55,740 bases of DNA from Ignavibacteriales bacterium (lineage in GTDB: Bacteria; Bacteroidota; Ignavibacteria; UBA10030; SZUA-254). The notes below the pieces were generated by a model, which worked only from the letters and a program-made list of their open reading frames with translations, searched no databases and was not told the DNA's origin. Location: the NCBI GenBank assembly GCA_016218025.1, contig JACRFD010000045.1:1-55740 (forward strand). Direction: 5' to 3'. Position numbers and translations under genes: made by a program. This document shows, piece after piece, positions 30,804 to 39,258 of the stretch. Positions within the stretch are counted from its first letter, which is position 1; each line of letters opens with the position of its first letter.

Positions 30804-30838
30804 TTTTCTGAGAAGCTCTGTTTATTACAGACAGAAAA
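30804..30838 (-). promoter_or_regulatory. Possible L10 leader hairpin
   Basis: The rplA-rplJ gap contains an outer 7-bp repeat TTTTCTG/CAGAAAA (30804-30810, 30832-30838) and an inner 5-bp repeat TCTGT/ACAGA (30817-30821, 30827-30831). It sits 25 bases before the rplJ start, where the L10(L12)4-binding leader lies in other bacteria. The match to the known leader fold was not tested. Confidence 0.35.
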
Positions 30839-30874
30839 CATAATCTTAAATTAATGAGTGCGTAATTTTCTAAT

Positions 30875-31570
30875 TTATTTTGATGATACAATATTTTTGT
30901 CTATATGAACCCCGGGGCCCATTGTGCTGGATAACGCAATACTTCTGACATATTGCCCCTTTGCAGTCGCGGGTTTCAATTTGACCACAGTATTTAAAAA
31001 TGCATTGATGTTATCGACCAATTTATCAGTATCGAAATTTACTTTGCCAATGGTTGCATGCAAAATTCCTGCTTTATCAACTCTAAATTCTATTTTTCCG
31101 GCTTTTACTTCTTTTACCGCTTTACCGATGTCCATAGTGACAGTTCCGCTTTTGGGATTTGGCATTAAGCCTCTGGGTCCTAAAACTTTTCCTAATTTTC
31201 CGAGATCGCCCATCACATCCGGTGTTGCAATAATGACATCAATATCTGCCCAACCTGCTTGAATCTTTTGGAGATAATCCTGATATCCGGCATGATCGGC
31301 ACCAGCGGCTTTTGCTTCTTCATCTTTGGGTGGTTTCGCAATCGCCAGAACACGAACTGCTTTACCTATTCCGTGAGGAAGCGCAACGGTACCACGGATT
31401 GCTTGGTCTGCTTTTTTGGGATCGACACCTAAACGAACTGCGATGTCTACCGATTCATTAAATTTTGCAGATGCAGTTTCTTTAACTTTTGAAACTGCTT
31501 CTTCAATTGTATAAGTTTTTGCAGCATCAACTTTTTTTACTGCGGTTGTGTAACGTTTACTTCTCTTCAT
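30875..31570 (-). CDS. rplA: 50S ribosomal protein L1
   Basis: The 231-aa two-domain protein contains [30 protein letters not shown] and the C-terminal [10 protein letters not shown]1 forms the mobile stalk at the E site and often represses its own operon. Confidence 0.98.
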   Translation of the reverse strand: MKRSKRYTTAVKKVDAAKTYTIEEAVSKVKETASAKFNESVDIAVRLGVDPKKADQAIRGTVALPHGIGKAVRVLAIAKPPKDEEAKAAGADHAGYQDYLQKIQAGWADIDVIIATPDVMGDLGKLGKVLGPRGLMPNPKSGTVTMDIGKAVKEVKAGKIEFRVDKAGILHATIGKVNFDTDKLVDNINAFLNTVVKLKPATAKGQYVRSIALSSTMGPGVHIDKNIVSSK

Positions 31571-31643
31571 TTTTATACTTTCAAATTAGTGGTACAATCG
31601 TTTTGATTCATAAATGAATCGCAACTTCCACGAGTTAAAAAAA

Positions 31644-32066
31644 TTAGTCTTCTACAGTTAAGCCCATACTGCGGGCGGTTCCTGCAATCATGTTCATTGC
31701 AGCATCAACATCGTTTGCATTTAGATCCGGCATTTTTGTTTCAGCAATTTCACGTAATTGTTTACGTGTAACTTTTCCTACTTTATTTCGATTGGGTTCG
31801 CCTGATCCTTTTTCAACTTTTGCAGCTTTCGCCAACAATACAGATGCAGGCGGGGTCTTTGTGATAAATGTGAATGATTTATCAGAGAAAACGGTTATTA
31901 CCACAGGGATAATAAGTCCCTGCTTGTCTTGAGTGCGGGAATTAAATTGCTTACAAAATTCCATGATATTTACGCCCTTCTGACCAAGTGCCGGTCCGAT
32001 GGGTGGCGCAGGAGTTGCTTGACCTGCGGGAATTTGCAGCTTAATAAAACCAACAATTTTTTTCAT
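31644..32066 (-). CDS. rplK: 50S ribosomal protein L11
   Basis: The 140-aa protein has [22 protein letters not shown] at its N-terminal, the thiostrepton/GTPase-centre side, and the rRNA-binding C-terminal domain ending A-G-T-A-R-S-M-G. It follows nusG by 24 bases. Confidence 0.98.
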   Translation of the reverse strand: MKKIVGFIKLQIPAGQATPAPPIGPALGQKGVNIMEFCKQFNSRTQDKQGLIIPVVITVFSDKSFTFITKTPPASVLLAKAAKVEKGSGEPNRNKVGKVTRKQLREIAETKMPDLNANDVDAAMNMIAGTARSMGLTVED

Positions 32067-32090
32067 AAAATTTTCCGATCTTTTTAGGAA

Positions 32091-32639
32091 TTATTTTTCA
32101 ATTTCAACTTGGTTGAAGTCGAGTTCAACAGGCGTTTTCCTGCCAAAAATACTTACCATAACTCTAAGCTTCATTTTTTCTTCATTAACATCCTGTACAA
32201 TTCCGGTAAAGTTATTGAAAGGTCCATCTATAACTTTAACCGGTTCGCCTACATGGAATGGAACCGCCATCACTTCAACATCTTTACGTTCTTCCATTCT
32301 TCCCATCAGTCGTTTAACTTCTTCAGCGTGCAATGGAGCCGGTTCTCCGCGTGGACCGACAAAACTCATCACTGAAGGTATCGATTGAATAACATGCTTT
32401 GTCTCTTTATCGAGAACAGCTTCAACAAGAATGTAACCCGGGAAAAAAGTTTTTGTTTTACTTTTCTTTTTCCCTTCTTTTATCTCAAAAATCTTTTCCG
32501 AAGGTACTAAAACGGCAGTGATTCGTTCTTCGAGTTTTAATAATTTTACTTCGTTCTCAAGACTTGTCTTGACTTTATTTTCATGCCCCGAGTAAGTTCT
32601 CACGGCATACCAGCGTTTTTGAGCTGTTTTTTCTTTCAC
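32091..32639 (-). CDS. nusG: Transcription termination/antitermination factor NusG
   Basis: The 182-aa protein has the NGN domain (K-R-W-Y-A-V-R-T-Y-S-G-H-E-N-K-V-K, then F-F-P-G-Y-I-L-V-E) and the C-terminal KOW domain (F-H-V-G-E-P-V-K-V-I-D-G-P-F-N-N-F). It couples RNA polymerase to Rho or to the ribosome through S10, encoded at 16941. It lies 11 bases after secE. Confidence 0.98.
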   Translation of the reverse strand: MKEKTAQKRWYAVRTYSGHENKVKTSLENEVKLLKLEERITAVLVPSEKIFEIKEGKKKSKTKTFFPGYILVEAVLDKETKHVIQSIPSVMSFVGPRGEPAPLHAEEVKRLMGRMEERKDVEVMAVPFHVGEPVKVIDGPFNNFTGIVQDVNEEKMKLRVMVSIFGRKTPVELDFNQVEIEK

Positions 32640-32650
32640 AATCTCCCCTT

Positions 32651-32833
32651 TTATATAATTACCTTCATCAAAGTGCTAACAACCCAGTCAACACCGAACA
32701 CAAATGCTGCAATGATGCCGCAAACCGCAAGAACAATCATTGTCGATTCACGCAATTCTTCTTTGCTGGGCCAGGTAACTTTTTTCATTTCTTTTACCGT
32801 GTCAGTAAGAAACGCTATTATTTTTTCTTTCAT
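32651..32833 (-). CDS. secE: Protein translocase subunit SecE
   Basis: The 60-aa protein is the short single-helix form of SecE: an amphipathic N-terminal segment with V-K-E-M-K-K-V-T-W-P-S-K-E-E-L, the family signature, then one membrane helix. It stabilises SecY. tRNA-Trp lies 32 bases upstream, a common neighbour of secE. Confidence 0.96.
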   Translation of the reverse strand: MKEKIIAFLTDTVKEMKKVTWPSKEELRESTMIVLAVCGIIAAFVFGVDWVVSTLMKVII

Positions 32834-32865
32834 AATTTACTCACCAAATTTTGATATTTCCTTTG

Positions 32866-32938
<73 letters not shown>

Positions 32939-32946
32939 ATGGAAAT

Positions 32947-33096
32947 TTATTTTGTTTCTTTATGGGTAGTATGTTTATTGCACCACTGGCAATACTTCTT
33001 ATACTCTACCCTGCCGGATTGTTTTTTCTTGTTTTTAGTCGCCGTATAATTGCGGCGTTTACATTCTGTACATTCTAGTGTGATATTATCGCGCAT
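32947..33096 (-). CDS. rpmG: 50S ribosomal protein L33, zinc-binding form
   Basis: A 49-codon gene between tRNA-Thr(GGT) and tRNA-Trp. The product has [13 protein letters not shown], then [17 protein letters not shown]. Cysteines 9, 12, 36 and 39 mark the zinc-binding form. The position tRNA-rpmG-tRNA-Trp-secE-nusG is well conserved. Confidence 0.95.
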   Translation of the reverse strand: MRDNITLECTECKRRNYTATKNKKKQSGRVEYKKYCQWCNKHTTHKETK

Positions 33097-33124
33097 AAAA
33101 TTTTTCCATTATAATTATGAACCG

Positions 33125-33197
33125 AGCTTGCGATCGGGATTGAACCGATGACCTCATCCTTACCAAGGATGTGCTCTACCAACTGAGCTACGCAAGC
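33125..33197 (-). tRNA. tRNA-Thr (anticodon GGT)
   Basis: Minus-strand cloverleaf with acceptor GCTTGCG/CGCAAGC, discriminator T, D arm with AGCTCAGTTGGTAGAGC, anticodon stem CATCC/GGATG around TTGGTAA, and T arm with GGTTCAATC. In E. coli tufB follows this tRNA; here rpmG does. Confidence 0.96.
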
Positions 33198-33216
33198 GTT
33201 TCACTCGATCTCATCG

Positions 33217-33289
33217 AGCGGGAGACGGGATTCGGACCCGCGACCAACAGCTTGGAAGGCTGTGACTCTACCAACTGAGTTACTCCCGC
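33217..33289 (-). tRNA. tRNA-Gly (anticodon TCC)
   Basis: Minus-strand cloverleaf with acceptor GCGGGAG/CTCCCGC, discriminator T, anticodon stem ACAGC/GCTGT around CTTCCAA and T arm with GGGTCCGAATCCC. Nineteen bases separate it from the tRNA-Thr(GGT) downstream. Confidence 0.96.
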
Positions 33290-33309
33290 ATTAAAGCGTA
33301 ACTTTTTAG

Positions 33310-33392
33310 TGGGCAGGGGAGGATTTGAACCTCCGAAGGCATGAGCCGACAGATTTACAGTCTGTTGCATTTGACCACTTTGCTACCTACCC
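33310..33392 (-). tRNA. tRNA-Tyr (anticodon GTA)
   Basis: At 83 bases this is a long-variable-arm tRNA. The acceptor is GGGTAGG/CCTGCCC (one T-G pair) with discriminator A, the anticodon stem is ACAGA/TCTGT around CTGTAAA, and the variable arm contains GGCTCATGCCTTC. Confidence 0.96.
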
Positions 33393-33403
33393 CATTTTTT
33401 TTG

Positions 33404-33476
33404 AGCTGGCGATCAGATTTGAACTGATGACCTGCTGATTACAAATCAGCTGCTCTACCAGCTGAGCTACGCCAGC
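33404..33476 (-). tRNA. tRNA-Thr (anticodon TGT)
   Basis: Minus-strand cloverleaf with acceptor GCTGGCG/CGCCAGC, discriminator T, anticodon stem CTGAT/ATCAG around TTGTAAT and T arm with AGTTCAAATCT. It is the first gene of the minus-strand cluster; the order Thr-Tyr-Gly-Thr equals E. coli thrU-tyrU-glyT-thrT. Confidence 0.96.
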
Positions 33477-33736
33477 ATACTCTAAAAAATTATCATTATT
33501 AATTATTTTTTATCCCAAAAAAATAAATCTCAACCACCCCCGCTCTTCATCATTGCAGGATAGTATCAATTTTCGGGATTTAAAATCTGCTTAAAATATC
33601 AAAAAAATGAAGATTTTTTATAAATTGAGGAACCCATTCTTTTTTTTAGCTTAGTAATATAATATTTTCAAGTTAAAAAACAAACATTTCGCTAAACATT
33701 TATAAATAATTTTAGATCCAATCCGTTTATTAATAA
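33477..33736. other. AT-rich gap between the tRNA cluster and the DUF2723 gene
   Basis: This 260-base stretch should hold the promoter of the tRNA/rpmG/secE cluster on the minus strand. A TTGAGA box (33528-33533) has only a weak A/T-rich -10 candidate at the right distance, and a TTGAAA (33665-33670) has TAAAAA after 17 bases. I cannot choose between them. No gene is seen. Confidence 0.4.
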
Positions 33737-35617
33737 TTACCTTTTTGCAGTCCCAACTGATAAATCGGATTGTATTTTTGATGCGTTGTTAAAATATTTT
33801 TCCGCCTCATATTCATTTCCAATAGCTCGGTAATACAATCCATAATTTAAAAACGATCTGGCATAAAGATTTTTGATGCCTTCTGTATACGTATTTTTAA
33901 AGTCGGGTTGGATGTATTTATACTCCACTTCTTTTAATTTTTCTTTTGTAAAAGATTTTCCCAGCCTGAAGCATAATCCGGAAGGAGTTTTATAGTATCC
34001 CTGGATATATTGATCCTCAATCTCAGGAGTTATGTAAATATTCCGAGTGGTGATATTGCCATCGATTATCTTTTTTATAATTTTTTGATAATGATATTCT
34101 ATAACCTCTCCTCTGTATGGTAAATTATGCTCAAATTTATTCAGCTCTGCCAAGAATTGGTTTAATTCTGGATGCATCTGATCAATCAACCAAGAATATC
34201 TATTTCTGAGTTGATTAAAATACCATGATCTTCTTAAAAGCTCTTTATCTATTATAACCAGATCCGTTCTTACTTTTTCTACTATCTGCAAATAATATGC
34301 TGCAGAAATAAAATAATCCCACTGATAAGATATTATTATAGAATTTTCTTCTACCGAATTAAACATATCGTTGGTATAATTTTCTACTATCTTATTACTC
34401 CCTTGATCAATTTTTCTAAATTGAACTCCTATAAATAATGCAACAATGGCGATAGAGATTATTATGCAATGAAAAAGCTTAAATTTCAACCGGGTATATT
34501 TTAAGAGATAAAAACTTCCGATCCCTACCCAAATGGATATTGTTAAATAAGCCAATAAAAAATATGAATCGATATCGTGGATATCGTAATTTATGGAATA
34601 AAAAATGCAGAAAACAAAAAGAAGCAAAGTAAATGTAAAAAGCTGTTTACTATATTTGAATAAGAATAAAATTCCGGCAAAAGCAATTACAATAGGGAAA
34701 TACACAAATTCACCGGATAAGTTGGTGATAAAATAGTTCATTTGCTTTGCGGCGGATTCCGTTGATGAGAAAATCCAGACACGATATACTTTCCCGCTGA
34801 AATGCCAGAACCATTTCTCAAAATCAACCGGATTTCCCCAATTTAAAATTGGATTCTCATTCGCTCTAACCGGTAAATAAAATTGCATGGAAAATCCAAG
34901 AATGAAGGGTAAACTAAGAATTAATATTCTTTTTAATGAAGATAATTGAAACCGAAACTTCCAGAAATACAAATAGATTACTGCCGGGGCAAGAAGTATC
35001 GTCGTCATGTGATTTGTAAATGACACTCCAAGTAAATAACTAAACAATAAAAGTAATTTCCACCGTTCAGAATTGGAGCTATGATTATTAATTGTTTTTT
35101 GTTCAGTGAAGATTGACTTTACATATAGATATAAAATAATTGATATAAGAAAAACATGAAGCGAATAAACTTCGATAGAGGTTGATTGTGACCAATAAGT
35201 TGCAGAAAAAGCTAACGTAATTGTACCGATTACTGACGATACTAAAATTCGTATTCTCTCATCTCCCCCTGCATTAACTGTTGATACTTTTTTGGAATTA
35301 AATGAAAGATTTTCGATAACAAAATATAATAACTTGAAAATAAAAAATAGAGCTGCCGCTGAAAAGAAACCCGACATCAAATTCAATTGATATATTGTTC
35401 TGAGTCCTAAGGGTAAGTGAGAAAATATCCATCCTACAAGTGTAAACAAAGGATAACCTGTTGGGTGGCAAATACCAAGCGTATAGCAGGCTGTTGCCAA
35501 TTCACCACTATCAATAAAACTCACTGTACGCGAAACTGTAAAAGAATATATAATAAAGGCAAATAGTGATATGCACAAGCCGATTAAATTTTCAATAATA
35601 TTAGATTTCTTAGTCAT
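33737..35617 (-). CDS. DUF2723-family multi-spanning membrane protein
   Basis: The 626-aa protein has about ten hydrophobic segments in the first 400 residues. It carries the DUF2723 N-terminal pattern: a first helix, then D-S-G-E-L (Asp36, Glu39) and H-P-T-G-Y-P-L-F from His51. The arrangement resembles protein O-mannosyltransferase-like GT-C enzymes, in which acidic residues of the first outer loop bind the lipid-linked sugar. The C-terminal ~200 residues are soluble and end in a TPR-like helix pair (A-R-S-F-L-N-Y-G-L-Y-Y-R-A-I-G). A role in glycosylating exported proteins is inference. It is transcribed away from the plus-strand envelope genes; its 3' end faces the tRNA cluster's upstream region. 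Confidence 0.85.
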   Translation of the reverse strand: MTKKSNIIENLIGLCISLFAFIIYSFTVSRTVSFIDSGELATACYTLGICHPTGYPLFTLVGWIFSHLPLGLRTIYQLNLMSGFFSAAALFFIFKLLYFVIENLSFNSKKVSTVNAGGDERIRILVSSVIGTITLAFSATYWSQSTSIEVYSLHVFLISIILYLYVKSIFTEQKTINNHSSNSERWKLLLLFSYLLGVSFTNHMTTILLAPAVIYLYFWKFRFQLSSLKRILILSLPFILGFSMQFYLPVRANENPILNWGNPVDFEKWFWHFSGKVYRVWIFSSTESAAKQMNYFITNLSGEFVYFPIVIAFAGILFLFKYSKQLFTFTLLLFVFCIFYSINYDIHDIDSYFLLAYLTISIWVGIGSFYLLKYTRLKFKLFHCIIISIAIVALFIGVQFRKIDQGSNKIVENYTNDMFNSVEENSIIISYQWDYFISAAYYLQIVEKVRTDLVIIDKELLRRSWYFNQLRNRYSWLIDQMHPELNQFLAELNKFEHNLPYRGEVIEYHYQKIIKKIIDGNITTRNIYITPEIEDQYIQGYYKTPSGLCFRLGKSFTKEKLKEVEYKYIQPDFKNTYTEGIKNLYARSFLNYGLYYRAIGNEYEAEKYFNNASKIQSDLSVGTAKR

Positions 35618-35730
35618 ATTTTATTTTCAAATATTTATAAATTTCTGAAAATCTTTCTAAAAATCCAATTTCAGCATTGACATTTATACTAAGTTTGATT
35701 TTTACATTTTAATTTTCAATTTTGTTCAAG

Positions 35731-36735
35731 ATGAATAAACTATTTCCGATACTTTTAAGCTCCCTCTTTTTGATAATCTCTTGCAGAGAATATTCACCAG
35801 TTTTTTATGATCGTTCAGCAAATCCTCCAACTGTAACTCAACTCAAAAACTTAAATGAACAGTTCAATACCAATATTTATTCACTTGCATTTCTATCTCC
35901 CTCTCACCTTTTGGCAGGTGGAGATTCAGGGGTTATTCATCAAATCAAAATCCCGTTTCAGTTGACCTCCTCTTTTTATCCAGCAGGACATAATGGAAGA
36001 ATTGTAAACATACTTTGCTACGATTCAACTTCAATGATAATCCAAAATAGTAGTTCAGGTTTATTTTATTCCTCCAACAAAGGAAATACATGGAGTAATA
36101 TAAGTGACAGCTTAAATCCTGATGGCATTTCATCGGTTTACTTAATCGGAAAAAAATTATTTATCGGAACATACCAAGGTTTAATATACAGATCATCAAT
36201 CGATGGTTCTAATTTCCAATTAGTAGGGAATTTAATACGTCCGATCACTTCTTTCACAGCTTCGGATTCAACCGTGCTATTTGCCGGAACATGGAGTGAT
36301 GGAGTTTATAGAATTGATATCTCCTCAAATTCTATTTCTCAAATAAGTGCCGGCTTATTAAATCGATACATACTTTCATTACATTGCGACGGTCAAGGAA
36401 ATCTATTCGCCGGCACGTACAATGGAGGAATATATTTGATAAAAAATGGATCTTCACATTGGCAAAATTATTCAGCTTTTATTGATTCGATCTCAATCAA
36501 TTCTATAGCCACCGATCTGAAGTCGGCAGTCTTTGCTATCTCGGATCGAAAGCTGTTTGGTTTTAAATACGGTTTGATTAATTTCGAATCAGAATTGGAT
36601 AATTCAAATCTGTTATTTAATTTCATCACTTACAATTCAAATAATATTTATATCGGAACAACAAATGGAATTTATTTCTGTAGCACAAGCAACCAGTCAA
36701 AAATTAAAAATCAATCAAAATATAATGGTTTTTAA
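35731..36735 (+). CDS. Beta-propeller lipoprotein
   Basis: From ATG 35731 the product is 334 aa and starts with a lipoprotein signal (hydrophobic segment, then L-I-I-S-C with the lipidated Cys18). The frame is open three codons further to a TTG, but the ATG gives the better signal. The body has repeated blocks of the style G-L-F-Y-S-S-N-K-G-N-T-W, L-F-I-G-T-Y-Q-G-L-I-Y, L-F-A-G-T-Y-N-G-G-I-Y and I-Y-I-G-T-T-N-G-I-Y, the blades of a beta-propeller as found in sensor and photosystem-assembly-like proteins. It overlaps the following gene by 11 bases, so both are probably made together. A TTGACA lies at 35677-35682, but the -10 is poor. Function unknown; a binding role at the cell envelope is likely. 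Confidence 0.75.
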   Translation: MNKLFPILLSSLFLIISCREYSPVFYDRSANPPTVTQLKNLNEQFNTNIYSLAFLSPSHLLAGGDSGVIHQIKIPFQLTSSFYPAGHNGRIVNILCYDSTSMIIQNSSSGLFYSSNKGNTWSNISDSLNPDGISSVYLIGKKLFIGTYQGLIYRSSIDGSNFQLVGNLIRPITSFTASDSTVLFAGTWSDGVYRIDISSNSISQISAGLLNRYILSLHCDGQGNLFAGTYNGGIYLIKNGSSHWQNYSAFIDSISINSIATDLKSAVFAISDRKLFGFKYGLINFESELDNSNLLFNFITYNSNNIYIGTTNGIYFCSTSNQSKIKNQSKYNGF

Positions 36736-37945
36736 AAAACTTTATCTAATACTCATCTTTGTTCTAGCATTTTCATCAGTTGATGCTCAGATATTTAACA
36801 AAATTGAATTGGTTGAGAGCATCCCGATAGAAACAACACTTGACAACCGGGAAATCCGGAACACTCCGGAAGTCTGGGTAGAGATGATAAAGAATGCAAA
36901 ATCTACAATTGATATCGAACAATTTTATATCGCGAATCAGCCGGGTGAACCTCTTGATACAGTCATTACCGAAATCATCAATGCAGCTAAGCGAGGGATA
37001 TCAATCAGGATAATCGCAGATTCAAGAATGTATAAAACGTATCCGGAAACAATCGATTCACTTAATAAAATAAATAACATCTCAACACGAATCATAGACT
37101 TCGGAAAAATATCAGGTGGAATTCAACATGCAAAATATTTCATCATTGATGGTATAGAAATATTTTTAGGAAGTCAGAATTTCGATTGGCGTGCATTGAG
37201 ACATATTCATGAATTAGGGATTAGAATACACAATAAAGAATTAGCATCGGTATATCAAGATATTTTCAACATCGATTGGAGTTTGGCAGAATCAGAATCT
37301 GCAACAAATATAAAAGCAATCATTCCAAAAAAGAAATATTCATATCCAATCAGTTTAGTTGATGCTGAGAAGGATACGATTTTTCTGACTCCAACAATGA
37401 GCCCGTTATCTGTGATACCGGATAGTTCACTTTGGGATGAAAAATGGATTGTTCAAATGCTTGATGAATCAAAAAAAGAAATATTGTGTCAATTTTTAAC
37501 TTACTCACCTGTTGCAAGAAATAAAACTTATTATGCAGTATTGGATAATGCTCTTCGTCGGGCTGCAGTACGTGGAGTTAAAGTTAGAATGATTGTATCG
37601 GATTGGTCGAAGGATAATCCAACTGTTGATTTTTTGAAAAGTTTATCTTTGGTTCCAAATATTGAAATAAAATTCAGTTCAATTCCGGATTGGTCGGGTG
37701 GATATATTTCGTATGCACGCGTAGACCATTGTAAATATCTTTCTGTTGATTCAACCCGATGCTGGATCGGTACGAGCAATTGGGAAAAGAATTATTTTTA
37801 TAACTCACGTAATCTTGGATTAGTAATCAACAATCAAAATTTATCAACAGAGTTAAGTAAAATCTTTTATTCTTCATGGAACAGAGCATATACTGAATTT
37901 ATCAAGCCTGAGGTAAAATATGAAGAAAGAAAGCATTCCGATTAA
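36725..37945 (+). CDS. Exported phospholipase-D-fold protein resembling animal PLD3/PLD4
   Basis: From ATG 36725 the product is 406 aa with a signal peptide to about A-Q at 21-22. It has two complete HKD motifs: His135, Lys137, Asp142 and His335, Lys337, Asp342. Around them it follows animal PLD3/PLD4 unusually closely: V-E-S-I-P after the signal, G-S-Q-N-F-D-W-R-A-L then H-E-L-G after motif 1, L-R-R-A-A-V-R-G-V-K-V-R before motif 2, and I-G-T-S-N-W-E-K-N-Y-F after it. PLD3/PLD4 are 5' exonucleases of single-stranded nucleic acid; classical PLDs hydrolyse phospholipids. The activity here is not decided by sequence. The start overlaps the lipoprotein gene, so a joint role is possible. An upstream in-frame ATG-like start at 36665 lies wholly within that gene and would bury the signal peptide. 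Confidence 0.88.
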   Translation: MVFKKLYLILIFVLAFSSVDAQIFNKIELVESIPIETTLDNREIRNTPEVWVEMIKNAKSTIDIEQFYIANQPGEPLDTVITEIINAAKRGISIRIIADSRMYKTYPETIDSLNKINNISTRIIDFGKISGGIQHAKYFIIDGIEIFLGSQNFDWRALRHIHELGIRIHNKELASVYQDIFNIDWSLAESESATNIKAIIPKKKYSYPISLVDAEKDTIFLTPTMSPLSVIPDSSLWDEKWIVQMLDESKKEILCQFLTYSPVARNKTYYAVLDNALRRAAVRGVKVRMIVSDWSKDNPTVDFLKSLSLVPNIEIKFSSIPDWSGGYISYARVDHCKYLSVDSTRCWIGTSNWEKNYFYNSRNLGLVINNQNLSTELSKIFYSSWNRAYTEFIKPEVKYEERKHSD

Positions 37946-38320
37946 ACATATAATCTTTGATTATTCATTAAAATAGCCTAAAAATTAAGATTTTCTAATA
38001 ATTTTAGGTATCATGATTTGAGTTTATTTTTTAGTTTGACTTTCCGTTAAACTCCTCTTATATTCAAGCATTGTCCTCCCTCAAGATGTTTCAGCATCAA
38101 CTCGGACATGTGTTGCCCAAGGGATTCATACCATTAAATGGAAAAATATATTTGTTAAAAATTAGATGGGGATTAACTTTTTCAAAAATATTTTAATTTT
38201 TCAAATTAATAATCATATAAAAGATTGAATCGCTAATCGGTTAAAATGTAGGATGCTCACTTAATAAAATTAGCTTAGCTAAACTCAATATTTGAGTATC
38301 GTTACAATAAAAATTAGTAG
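37946..38320 (+). other. Gap with a promoter and no recognised gene
   Basis: The 375 bases after the PLD-like gene are AT-rich and contain a good promoter at 38036-38064. The 256 bases between it and the first recognisable codon of the pseudogene hold no frame with recognisable similarity; they may be the leader or the lost 5' part of that gene. Confidence 0.5.
38036..38064 (+). promoter_or_regulatory. Sigma-70-type promoter upstream of the T9SS pseudogene
   Basis: TTGACT, a 17-base spacer and TATATT. It has the same layout as the promoters at 47764 and 55547, which also precede secreted-protein genes. The gene it once drove is now broken. Confidence 0.6.
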
Positions 38321-39208
38321 CCAGTTAATACCAGCGTTGAAAATAGTTTGATGCGAAATTGGATTAATCATCCCGGAGTCAAAGTTGATATCGCTCTACT
38401 CTTCGATTGATAAATAGAACAAATCGCTGCTTTAGACGAAGTAAGATTAATCAGACCGTTGATGGTAACCAATCCGAGGAAAGAAACACAATACCCAACA
38501 GCCATCTCTAATGCATTCGGCTACAAAGGAGCCTACACAATAGCTGAAACATTGCAGACCTGTGTAGGTTACTGGTTAAAATTCGATAGCACGGAATCTA
38601 TAGATATTACCGGATATAAATTCGAAAAAGATACAATAGATGTTCTCGATAAATAGAATATGATAGGTTGTCCAACTGAAATAGTTCCTTTCAATTCAAT
38701 CGCTTCTATTCCGGGCGGTATCATTACATCTAATTTCTTCGGGTACGACGGATCGACTTACAAGAAAGTAGATACTTTAAAACCGGGATATGGATATTGG
38801 GTTAAAGTTACTCAAGCAGGACAGCTTATTCTTAAAAATAGTTCGTCGCTATCAATGCTAAGTTTAAGTAAGATTCGTCCGACACCTGAAATGCCTCAAC
38901 TACCACCGGATGGAGATAAAATTTTGAATATCAAAAACCGAATATCGAATTTTGCACTTGAGCAAAACTATCCCAACCCGTTCAACCCAAGCACAACGAT
39001 ACACTTCAAGCTTCCGAAGGAATCGCAGGTAACGCTTAAAGTCTACTACATGCTTGGACAAGAAGTGCTGAAAGTTTTGGATGAAGAAAAAACTGCCGGA
39101 AGATATGATATAAAAATAGACGGGACCTCTTTAGCAAGCGGTGTATTATTCTACCGCCTTGTAGCCGGGAATTATGTATCGACAAAGAAATTCGTGCTGC
39201 TTAAATAA
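38321..39208 (+). pseudogene. Decayed T9SS cargo gene with three in-frame stops
   Basis: One frame runs from about 38321 to TAA 39208 and is broken only by TGA 38408, TAA 38411 and TAG 38654. Across these stops the protein stays recognisable: F-P-T-style Y-P-T-A-I-S-N-A-F-G-Y, then V-G-Y-W-L-K-F, then (stop)-N-M-I-G-C, F-F-G-Y-D-G and G-Y-G-Y-W-V-K-V, and a complete sorting domain from F-A-L-E-Q-N-Y-P-N-P-F to K-K-F-V-L-L-K. In relatives the position of the last stop is a Trp (G-W-N-M-I-G), so TGG to TAG by one base change is likely. The 3' part (38660-39208, 182 aa) has an ATG but no signal peptide and could not be exported alone. No clear 5' end remains. Confidence 0.8.
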
Positions 39209-39258
39209 GTTTAATACAGCTTGATCAAATAACTATCGACAAATTCATTGAGGATGTC

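Noticed and set aside
31571..31643. Promoter or L1-binding leader between rplK and rplA
   Set aside because: The best -35/-10 pair has only 14 bases of spacing and the GATTCATAAATGAATC stem is short; evidence is too weak.
36665..36724. Upstream start for the PLD-like gene
   Set aside because: It would lie wholly in the lipoprotein gene and place 20 residues before a good signal peptide.
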